A stretch of 10,163 nucleotides of DNA from WHSM01 sp050701635. Its GTDB lineage: Bacteria > Actinomycetota > Actinomycetes > Mycobacteriales > Micromonosporaceae. The notes beneath the pieces were generated by a model. It was not told the DNA's origin, made no database searches, and was given only the letters and a program-made list of their open reading frames with translations. Both the position numbers and the translations under genes were made by a program. The stretch covers positions 1 through 10,163 of the forward strand of contig JBOGDF010000205.1 of assembly GCA_050701635.1 (NCBI GenBank), read 5' to 3'. Within the stretch, counting starts at the first letter, position 1. Each line of letters starts with the position of its first letter. This document shows, piece after piece, positions 1-5,133 of this stretch.

Positions 1-58
1 GCGCCGCTACCCGCCGCGCCGCGCCGCCACCCGCCGCCCCGCGCCACCCCGCCGGGGA
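1..58. other. C-rich low-complexity stretch, possibly the tail of an upstream gene
   Basis: This stretch is built almost entirely from CCGC/GCC units and contains very little A or T. Two plus-strand frames are open from the window edge. One stops at TAG 60-62 (an Ala/Pro-rich reading) and one at TAG 68-70 (an Arg/Pro-rich reading), so it could be the Ala/Pro-rich end of a gene that starts outside the window. There is not enough sequence to choose a frame or call a gene. Confidence 0.35.
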
Positions 59-60
59 CT

Positions 61-88
61 AGGAATCTAGTTTCAGGATCGATACCCT
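61..88 (+). promoter_or_regulatory. Possible promoter of the M23 peptidase gene
   Basis: The first A/T-containing DNA after the GC-rich block carries TACCCT (83-88, matching the actinobacterial TANNNT -10 pattern). GGAAT (62-66) lies 16 bases upstream and resembles the -35 element of some ECF sigma factors more than TTGACA. Transcription would begin near 95 and give a leader of about 40 nt. This is pattern matching only. Confidence 0.25.
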
Positions 89-123
89 GCATGGAAGGTT
101 TTCTTCGGTGCCAGAGTGCTTTT

Positions 124-130
124 GGGGAGG
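124..130 (+). promoter_or_regulatory. Ribosome binding site that fixes the M23 start
   Basis: GGGGAGG sits four bases before ATG 135. It supports ATG 135 over the upstream in-frame GTG at 108, which has no comparable site and would add nine residues ahead of a normal signal peptide. Confidence 0.7.
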
Positions 131-134
131 ACTC

Positions 135-911
135 ATGCGCGCACCATCTCGTCTTCGTATGCCCGCCGCGCTGGCGGGCGCCGTACTCGCCGGTGCTCTG
201 TCGGTGGTCGCGACCGGCTCACCGGCCCACGCCGCACCCGCGTTCCAGATGCCGTTCCGCTGTGACCAGGTCTGGAGCGGCGCGACGTACAGCGGTCACA
301 GTCCGCCGCAGGCGGTCGACTTCAACCGGACCAACGACCTCGGCGACGCGGTCACCGCGTCCGCGTCCGGCACGGTCACCCGGGTCGAGAGCGAAGGGAA
401 CGTCAGCTACGGGCTGTGGATCGAGATCGACCACGGCGGCGGCTGGCGCAGCCGGTACGCCCACCTGTCCGGCGAGATCGTCTCGCTCGGCATGTCGGTA
501 GTGCGCGGCCAACAGATCGGGTCGCTGGGCAACACCGGTGGCTCCACCGGGCCGCACCTGCACTACGAGCAGCGCTACAACGGCAGCCCGGTGCGGATCC
601 AGTTCAACGGCAGCTACATCTACTACTACGGCACCCGCAGCTACACCAGCCGCAACGCGTGCATCGGGCCGGCCGGCACGGTCAACACCGCCGGCGCCGC
701 GCTGACGGTACGCACCGGTGCCAGCACCAGCTACGGCGCGATCGGGTCGGTGCCGGACGGCGGCACGATCTACATGACCTGCCAGAAGACCGGTCAGACG
801 GTCACCGGCACGTACGGCACCACGAACTGGTGGGACAAGGTCGGCGCCGGATTCGTCTCCGACGCGTACATCTTCACCGGCTCCGACGGGAGGGTCGCCC
901 CGCTCTGCTGA
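135..911 (+). CDS. Secreted M23-family peptidoglycan endopeptidase with C-terminal SH3-like domain
   Basis: This is a 258-residue secreted protein that probably cleaves peptide cross-bridges of cell-wall peptidoglycan. Residues 1-33 form a classical signal peptide: MRAPSRLR, a hydrophobic core, then AHA before the predicted cut at A33/A34. The M23 domain spans about 40-150. It shows H55 and D62 (GHSPPQAVDF) as the first metal ligands, H110 in YAHLS, and H141/H143 in the HLHYE motif. In LytM and lysostaphin the corresponding residues bind zinc or act in catalysis. Here the first His and Asp are separated by six residues rather than the three of the classical HxxxD. Residues 180-258 read as a bacterial SH3-like domain (LTVRTGAS, TNWWDKVG, VSDAYI), likely for wall binding. 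Four cysteines (43, 176, 216, 258) could form exported disulfides. The gene ends just before a strong hairpin and is convergent with its neighbour. The family is secure; the exact bond cut is not known. Confidence 0.9.
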   Translation: MRAPSRLRMPAALAGAVLAGALSVVATGSPAHAAPAFQMPFRCDQVWSGATYSGHSPPQAVDFNRTNDLGDAVTASASGTVTRVESEGNVSYGLWIEIDHGGGWRSRYAHLSGEIVSLGMSVVRGQQIGSLGNTGGSTGPHLHYEQRYNGSPVRIQFNGSYIYYYGTRSYTSRNACIGPAGTVNTAGAALTVRTGASTSYGAIGSVPDGGTIYMTCQKTGQTVTGTYGTTNWWDKVGAGFVSDAYIFTGSDGRVAPLC

Positions 912-919
912 GCGGTCGG

Positions 920-945
920 GCGGGGCCCCCGGTCGGGGGCCCCGC
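920..945. terminator. Perfect 11-bp hairpin between convergent genes
   Basis: An 11-bp perfect stem (left arm 920-930, right arm 935-945, all G/C) closes a four-base GGTC loop. It begins nine bases after the M23 stop codon and lies nine bases beyond the stop of the convergent gene. It has no T-tract, as is usual in high-GC actinobacteria, and could serve both directions. Confidence 0.75.
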
Positions 946-953
946 CGCCAGCG

Positions 954-2417
954 TCAGTCGCGCTCGTTGAGGCGGCGTTCGAACTCCTCGGTGATGCGTC
1001 GTTGCAGGTCAGCGAGCTCCTCGTCGGTGAGCTTGGACAGGTCACCGGAGCCCTTGCCGCCGGCGCCGTAGTCGGTGCCGACACCCCGCCCGTCGCGATC
1101 GGCGAGGCTGCCGCAGCGGATCACGGTGCCGTCGGAGCGGTGCAGGCAGGTGGCCTTGTCGCCCTTGAGGGTGCCGGTGCCGGAGACCCGGTAGAGGATG
1201 TTCTGGCCGGTGCCGAGCGTGGCGGCCCAGGAGTCCTCACCGGTCGGGATCACCTCGTACACCTTGATGTTCTGCCAGTTCGGGATGTCCTGGTAGTCGG
1301 CCTTGATCTTGTCGACGATCGCCTTCGGGGACACCCAGTCGGGGTCGAGCCGGTGGATGGTGGCCGGGGCGAGCGCGCCGGCGCGGGCCTTCGCCGGGAC
1401 GATCGAGATCACGCTGATCGAGGTGGCGGAGCCGCGACCGGTGAGCGGCGTGGCGTACACGCTGCCCTGGTCGGTGTCGAGCGTGAACTCGCTGTCGTTG
1501 CCGGAGTTGACCTCGTCGTCGGGCAGCTCCCAGCCGGCCCGGTTGAAGAACCAGTCGCCGAAGCTGCCGAGCGCCACGCTCGCGGAGCGTTGCGTCGAGG
1601 CGAGCGAGAGCGGGTACGCCGGACCCGGCACGTTCGCGGTGTCGGAGATCGTGATCTCGCCGGTCTCCCCGTCGTAGATCGCCACCCCTGCGGGGCGTTC
1701 GGTGACGATCAGCCAGCCCTCCTGCTCCTTGAGCGGCACCACCACCTTCGGGGTGTCGCCGTCGCAGTACGCGAACACGTCGTCGGCGTCCCAGGACAGC
1801 CAGCGCGCCTGCGAGGCGATCTTGCGGCCCAGATTGTGCGTGAACACGCCGCCGATCCGGGCGTCGGCCGCACCGGAGAATTCGCACCGGCGGTCGGGTG
1901 CGCCGCGGCCCTGGAACGGGATGTTCTGGGTCAGCACCGTCTCGTACCCGGACAGCCAGCCGCGGCGGGCCACCAGCGTGGAGAACCGGTCGTCGCGCGG
2001 CAGGTACGAGGTGTCGGTGATGTCGCCGGGTACGTCACCCAGGTTGGGCCGAGCCATCGCCTCGGCGACCTGGAACGGCGCCCGTTCGCTGAGCTGGTGG
2101 CCGCTGTCGGTGACCACCAGGCTCTCGGCGTACTCCTTGTCCTGCTGGTACGAGTGGTAGACGCCCCAGGCGATCAGCAGCGGCACCCCGATCACCGCGA
2201 GGGTGATCAGCATGCCGGCCATCGAGTCGTAGTAGAACAGCCGGTCGTACAGCCAGATCAGCAGCGGCACCGTGCCCAGCATCGCGAGCGGGATCAGCAG
2301 GAAGAGCGCCTTGCGCAGCTCCCACCAGGCATGGGTCGAGTAGTACGGCGTCAGCCACACCAGCAACGCGAGTCCGGCCACGGCGGCCAGCGCGTACAGG
2401 GCACGGCGCATCGTCAT
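954..2417 (-). CDS. Unrecognised three-helix membrane protein with large extracytoplasmic domain
   Basis: This is a 487-residue protein whose family I do not recognise. Three hydrophobic helices are visible at about 5-23, 36-56 and 68-86. With Arg4/Arg5 cytoplasmic, the remaining roughly 400 residues would face outside. That part is mostly beta-like and holds four cysteines (178, 218, 424, 435), compatible with disulfides. The last 28 residues (from LTDEEL) form a charged, probably helical tail after a Gly-rich spacer. ATG 2417 is preceded by GGGGAG (2424-2429) at six bases, and a second ATG two codons later is less well placed. The gene follows the response regulator on the same strand after a 64-base gap containing a GC hairpin, so the two may be co-transcribed. 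I see no kinase, transporter or enzyme motif. A role as sensor or envelope partner of the regulator is a guess from context only. Confidence 0.8.
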   Translation of the reverse strand: MTMRRALYALAAVAGLALLVWLTPYYSTHAWWELRKALFLLIPLAMLGTVPLLIWLYDRLFYYDSMAGMLITLAVIGVPLLIAWGVYHSYQQDKEYAESLVVTDSGHQLSERAPFQVAEAMARPNLGDVPGDITDTSYLPRDDRFSTLVARRGWLSGYETVLTQNIPFQGRGAPDRRCEFSGAADARIGGVFTHNLGRKIASQARWLSWDADDVFAYCDGDTPKVVVPLKEQEGWLIVTERPAGVAIYDGETGEITISDTANVPGPAYPLSLASTQRSASVALGSFGDWFFNRAGWELPDDEVNSGNDSEFTLDTDQGSVYATPLTGRGSATSISVISIVPAKARAGALAPATIHRLDPDWVSPKAIVDKIKADYQDIPNWQNIKVYEVIPTGEDSWAATLGTGQNILYRVSGTGTLKGDKATCLHRSDGTVIRCGSLADRDGRGVGTDYGAGGKGSGDLSKLTDEELADLQRRITEEFERRLNERD

Positions 2418-2439
2418 GGTGATCTCCCCGTGGATGAAT

Positions 2440-2459
2440 GGCCGGCCCGTCGGCCGGCC
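2440..2459 (-). other. GC hairpin between the response regulator and the membrane protein gene
   Basis: GGCCGGCC occurs twice (2440-2447 and 2452-2459) around a four-base CGTC. Each copy is its own reverse complement, so the pair forms an 8-bp stem. It lies in the 64-base gap between two co-directional genes, 22 bases upstream of the membrane protein start. It could attenuate read-through or stabilise the upstream mRNA. There is no T-tract. Confidence 0.4.
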
Positions 2460-2481
2460 GGTTCTGTGATGGCCCGGCGGG

Positions 2482-3171
2482 TCAGCGGGCGGAGTCGGGT
2501 GGCATCAGCTTGACGCCGACCCCTCGTACGGTGTGCAGGTAGCGGGGCTGCGCGGCGGTCTCGCCGAGCTTGCGGCGCAGCCACGACACGTGCACGTCGA
2601 TGGTCTGGTCGTCGCGCCCGTACGGCTGGTGCCAGACCTCGGCGAGCAGCTCGCTGCGGCTGACCACCCGCCCCGGCCGGGAGGCCAGGTACGCCAGCAG
2701 GTCGAACTCCCGGCGCGAGAGCTGCAGCGGGTTGCCATCAAGGCTGGCTTCCCGCGCGTCGGGGTCGATCTGCAGGCCGCCGACGCTGAGCTGGGCAGCG
2801 GTCGCTTCGTTGCCGGCACGGCGCAGCACCGCGCCGATCCGGGCGGCGAGATGGTCGGCGGAGAACGGTTTGACGACGTAGTCGTCGGCGCCGGCCTGCA
2901 GCAGCCGTACGATCTCCACCTCTGAATCGTGGGCGGTGGCGATGATGACGGGCACCGTGGAGACGGCTCGGATCATGCGCAATACGGACCCACCGTGCAG
3001 ATCGGGCAGGCCGAGGTCCAGTACGACCACCGCGGGCTGCCAGTCGGTCACTTCACGCAAACCTGACATGGCGTCACCACAGGACCGCACAGTGTAGTCG
3101 CGATCGCTCAATGCACGTACCAAGGCGAGCCGAATCTCGGTGTCGTCCTCAATGAGTAGGACTTTCCCCAT
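2482..3171 (-). CDS. OmpR/PhoB-family two-component response regulator
   Basis: This is a DNA-binding transcription factor switched by phosphorylation. From ATG 3171 it has 229 residues. The receiver domain (about 2-115) has the acidic pair D9/D10, the phospho-acceptor D52 in LDLGLPD, T79 and K101 in VVKPFSADHL, so all catalytic positions are intact. The C-terminal winged helix (about 128-224) shows the OmpR-type motifs LSRREFDLL, SRSELLAEVW, DVHVSWLRRKLG and a closing RGVGVKL. A TTG at 3178-3180 would add three residues. I prefer ATG 3171 because TAGTTT lies exactly seven bases before it, a leaderless arrangement, and neither start has a good ribosome binding site. No histidine kinase is adjacent. 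The downstream neighbour is a membrane protein, and the divergent neighbour starts 27 bp away. The gene may control both, but its regulon and signal cannot be read from the sequence. Confidence 0.93.
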   Translation of the reverse strand: MGKVLLIEDDTEIRLALVRALSDRDYTVRSCGDAMSGLREVTDWQPAVVVLDLGLPDLHGGSVLRMIRAVSTVPVIIATAHDSEVEIVRLLQAGADDYVVKPFSADHLAARIGAVLRRAGNEATAAQLSVGGLQIDPDAREASLDGNPLQLSRREFDLLAYLASRPGRVVSRSELLAEVWHQPYGRDDQTIDVHVSWLRRKLGETAAQPRYLHTVRGVGVKLMPPDSAR

Positions 3172-3178
3172 ACCGGTC

Positions 3179-3184
3179 AAACTA
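3179..3184 (-). promoter_or_regulatory. Candidate -10 box of the response regulator, leaderless type
   Basis: On the minus strand TAGTTT is followed by seven bases and then ATG 3171. That is the spacing expected when transcription begins at the start codon. No convincing -35 element is seen at 17-18 bases. Confidence 0.4.
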
Positions 3185-3188
3185 CTGT
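3183..3188 (+). promoter_or_regulatory. Candidate -10 box of the divergent secreted-protein gene
   Basis: TACTGT (TANNNT pattern) lies 10 bases before ATG 3199, giving a leader of only a few bases. It shares two bases with the opposing -10 candidate at 3179-3184, so polymerase could not occupy both at once. There is no clear -35 element. Confidence 0.3.
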
Positions 3189-3198
3189 CTCAGGCAGA

Positions 3199-3810
3199 AT
3201 GGCGACCGTGCGACGGGCATCAGGGTCAATGTTGGCAGCCTGGCTCCTCGCCACCATCGGTGCTGTCGGGGTGGCGTGGGTCGGCGTGCATCCCGTTGCC
3301 GACCTCGGTCTCGCCGAGCGCCCGCGGGTGCCGCAGCCGCAGGTGCCGGCCTCCCCGACGTACGGCGGCGGCAACGGTCTCTCCGATCCCTCCGCGCCCG
3401 GTAGCGGGTCGGACAGCCCCAGCGCCAACCCGACCTCGCCCCGACCGGGGATGACCCGTTCGAAGCTGCCGACCAGGTCGCCGACCGGCAAGCCGAGCTC
3501 ACCGAAGCCCTCGGTCACGCCGAGCACCGGGCCTTCCAGCCCGCCGCCGACGTCCGGCGACCCGTTCTACCGCGACGCCTCCACCGAGGGCGGCACCGCC
3601 ACCTTCGAGTACACCGAGTCGTCGTCCGGCACGGAGGTGTACGTGGTCGACGCGGCGGCGTACCCGGGCTGGGAGATCAGCGCGTACCGCTACACGCAGG
3701 ACTGGGTGGCGGTCGAGTTCACCAGCTACGACCACGTCTCCACCGTCCACGCGTACTTCGACGAAAAGGGCTACAGCTACCTCGAGGTCTACGAGGAAGA
3801 CACCCGCTGA
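3199..3810 (+). CDS. Membrane-anchored or secreted protein with Pro/Ser/Thr linker and acidic C-terminal domain
   Basis: This is a 203-residue protein I do not recognise. Residues 1-10 are basic (MATVRRASGS), and 11-30 form one hydrophobic helix (LAAWLLATIGAVGVAWVGV), either an uncleaved anchor or a signal sequence. There is no lipobox cysteine and no cysteine at all. Residues about 40-120 are a low-complexity Pro/Ser/Thr/Gly linker typical of exported actinobacterial proteins. Residues about 122-203 form a compact domain rich in Tyr, Trp, Asp and Glu, with no recognised catalytic motif. ATG 3199 is chosen because it gives a normal positive N-terminus. GTG 3208 is possible, and neither has a strong ribosome binding site. 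The gene is divergent from the response regulator with 27 bp between starts, so regulation by it is plausible but not shown. Confidence 0.8.
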   Translation: MATVRRASGSMLAAWLLATIGAVGVAWVGVHPVADLGLAERPRVPQPQVPASPTYGGGNGLSDPSAPGSGSDSPSANPTSPRPGMTRSKLPTRSPTGKPSSPKPSVTPSTGPSSPPPTSGDPFYRDASTEGGTATFEYTESSSGTEVYVVDAAAYPGWEISAYRYTQDWVAVEFTSYDHVSTVHAYFDEKGYSYLEVYEEDTR

Positions 3811-3960
3811 CCTCAGCTCCGTGCACGAGGATCAAGGAAGCCGCCTCAAGCGCGCCCGATCAAACCCTTAAATCCTCCTTTGGTACGCCGTCCGCGCCGA
3901 CACCGTGGGCCCGGTCACGGAAGCCTGGGCCGCACCCGCGGGCGGGCGTACGGTGGTGAC
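3811..3960. other. Non-coding stretch between the secreted protein and a short ORF
   Basis: I see no supported gene here. The stretch contains a local A/T-richer segment around 3858-3882. On the minus strand this holds AAAGGAGGA (3873-3881), a near-perfect ribosome-binding sequence, but the only start it could serve opens a five-codon frame. No clear terminator follows the gene ending at 3810. Confidence 0.5.
3949..3954 (+). promoter_or_regulatory. Candidate -10 box for a leaderless short ORF
   Basis: TACGGT is followed by exactly six bases and then ATG 3961, the arrangement common for leaderless actinobacterial mRNAs. No TTGACA-like element is seen upstream. GTAC-containing hexamers are common in this genome, so chance is a real alternative. 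Confidence 0.35.
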
Positions 3961-4062
3961 ATGACCCAGTCGAGGCTCTCCGCCACGGAGTTCGCTTCCT
4001 GGGTGGTCCCCGCCCTCCCGCTGTACGGCAACGACCACAGCCGCGGGGATCTCGCCCCGTAA
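3961..4062 (+). CDS. Short ORF (33 codons), possible small protein or gene remnant
   Basis: The frame runs from ATG 3961 to TAA 4060-4062 and reads MTQSRLSATEFASWVVP, then ALPLYGNDHSRGDLAP. It has a GC-biased third position and a TANNNT box six bases before the start, but no ribosome binding site of note. It lies 87 bases upstream of the damaged deaminase gene. It could be a genuine small protein, a leader peptide, or the 5' remnant of a gene whose rest is gone. I do not recognise the sequence and assign no function. Confidence 0.3.
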   Translation: MTQSRLSATEFASWVVPALPLYGNDHSRGDLAP

Positions 4063-4137
4063 CCCGTCTCCCTGTATCGCCGGTGCCGCGTCGTGCGGGC
4101 CGGCGGTGTCGCGTACCCCCGACTCTTCTCGCGATCC

Positions 4138-4143
4138 AGGGAG
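4138..4143 (+). promoter_or_regulatory. Ribosome binding site that fixes the deaminase start
   Basis: AGGGAG lies six bases before ATG 4150. It supports that start over the in-frame upstream codon at 4093, which would add 19 residues unlike any deaminase N-terminus ahead of the family's usual LPKVELH opening. Confidence 0.65.
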
Positions 4144-4149
4144 ACCCGG

Positions 4150-5133
4150 ATGTCCACAATGGACTTCATCCGTGCACTGCCCAAGGTGGAGCTGCACCGG
4201 CATCTGGTCGGCGCCGCCTCGCCGGCCGGGCTGGTACGCGGCGCCGACGACATCCGTACCGTGGTGGTCGGCCTGGCCCGCGACCTGGCCACCCAGCACG
4301 TCCGGTACGCCGAGGTGATGGTCGCGCCGTACCTGCACCGTACGTTCGGGATGGCCGACGCCGAGCTGCTCGACGGGCTGGCCGAAGGCCGCAAGCAGGC
4401 CGCCGCCGAGCACGGCGTCGCGTTCGCGTGGATCTTCGACATCCCCGGCGAGTACGGCCCGCCCGCCGGTCACTCCACAGTGGAGCTCGCGGAGCGGGCC
4501 CAGCCGGACGGCCTGGTCGGGCTCAGCCTGGCCGGGGTCGAGCACGGCGTACGCCGCCGCGACTTCGCCGGAGTGTTCGACCGGGGGTTCGCGCTCGGGC
4601 TGCACAGCGTGCCGCACGCTGGCGAGACCGCCGGCGTCGGCGAGATCTGGGACGCCGTACGCCACCTGCGCGCCGAGCGGGTCGGCCACGCGGTGAGCGC
4701 GGTACGCGACCGGCGCCTGCTCGATCACCTGGCCACGCACCAGATCACCGTCGAGGTGTGCCCCACCTCGAATCTGCGTACCGGCGCGATCGCCTCGCTC
4801 GACGACCACCCGGTACGGCGGCTGCTGCGCGCCGGGGTGCCGGTCGCGGTCAGCACCGACGCCCCGCCGACGTTCGGCGCCACGCTGTGCGAGGAGTACG
4901 CCCACGTGGCCCGGATCGCCCGCCTCGACCACGCCGGCATCGCCCGCCTCGCCGCAGGCCGCCCAACCCTCCCACTTGGGAGGCTGACGGCAGCCCGACA
5001 CGCCGTGCCGCTCGGCGTGTCGACCTGCGCTCAACCTCCCAAGTTGCGGCGGGTTAGAGGCGCGCCAGCGCGTGCTGGAGGGGGTCGAGGCCGATCGAGC
5101 CGAGGTCCAGCGCCTTGCGGTGGAACGCCTTGA
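4150..5133 (+). CDS. Adenosine-deaminase-family protein, internally deleted and C-terminally altered (probable decaying gene)
   Basis: The family (adenosine deaminase and related aminodeoxyfutalosine deaminases) removes the 6-amino group of adenine nucleosides using zinc. The frame encodes 327 residues. Retained motifs are the first zinc pair H16/H18 (LPKVELHRH), H156 and E159 in PHAGE, H180 in RVGH, CPTSN at 204-208, and D237. Three faults are visible. First, only 45 residues separate KVELH from RYAEV, against about 90 in mouse ADA, so the segment forming part of the substrate pocket is missing; the join falls near residues 24-30. Second, the usual Asp-Asp pair reads D237-A238, losing the position equivalent to mouse ADA Asp296. 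Third, family similarity ends near residue 269 (about 4957). The remaining 58 residues read through a hairpin and 80 bases antisense to the convergent gene. The frame is otherwise open with good codon bias, so decay is recent or the product has another use. Confidence 0.7.
   Translation: MSTMDFIRALPKVELHRHLVGAASPAGLVRGADDIRTVVVGLARDLATQHVRYAEVMVAPYLHRTFGMADAELLDGLAEGRKQAAAEHGVAFAWIFDIPGEYGPPAGHSTVELAERAQPDGLVGLSLAGVEHGVRRRDFAGVFDRGFALGLHSVPHAGETAGVGEIWDAVRHLRAERVGHAVSAVRDRRLLDHLATHQITVEVCPTSNLRTGAIASLDDHPVRRLLRAGVPVAVSTDAPPTFGATLCEEYAHVARIARLDHAGIARLAAGRPTLPLGRLTAARHAVPLGVSTCAQPPKLRRVRGAPARAGGGRGRSSRGPAPCGGTP
4975..5043. terminator. Long imperfect hairpin (31-bp arms) between convergent genes
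   Basis: The left arm (4975-5005) and the reverse complement of the right arm (5013-5043) match at 26 of 31 positions around a seven-base loop (5006-5012). The inner 10 bp and outer 9 bp are perfect. Two of the five mismatches become G-U pairs in the minus-strand RNA but stay C-A mismatches in the plus-strand RNA. The fold therefore suits the transcript of the gene ending at 5054 better. It begins 10 bases past that gene's stop. A bidirectional terminator is the simplest reading; a small inverted-repeat element is an alternative. Confidence 0.65.

Noticed and set aside
108..134. In-frame GTG start at 108 for the M23 gene
   Set aside because: It has no ribosome binding site and adds nine residues before a normal signal peptide, whereas ATG 135 has GGGGAGG at four bases.
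1..134. A riboswitch or structured leader ahead of the cell-wall hydrolase
   Set aside because: Such hydrolase genes often carry c-di-AMP riboswitches in actinobacteria, but the leader here is only about 40 nt from the candidate promoter and lacks any recognisable conserved core.
1002..2513. Long open frame on the plus strand across the membrane protein and regulator genes
   Set aside because: It is a composition-driven shadow rich in Gly/Val/Arg/Ala. The minus-strand genes have membrane helices, receiver motifs and correct starts.
3846..3881. Minus-strand AAAGGAGGA followed by TTG as a gene start
   Set aside because: The frame ends after five codons (TTG ATC GGG CGC GCT TGA), so the ribosome-binding match is probably chance. 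The plus-strand CCTCCTTT is likewise not part of a 16S gene, as no flanking rRNA sequence is present.
3868..5034. Minus-strand open frame opposite the deaminase
   Set aside because: It has no recognisable motif and is low in complexity; the plus strand carries clear deaminase motifs in frame.
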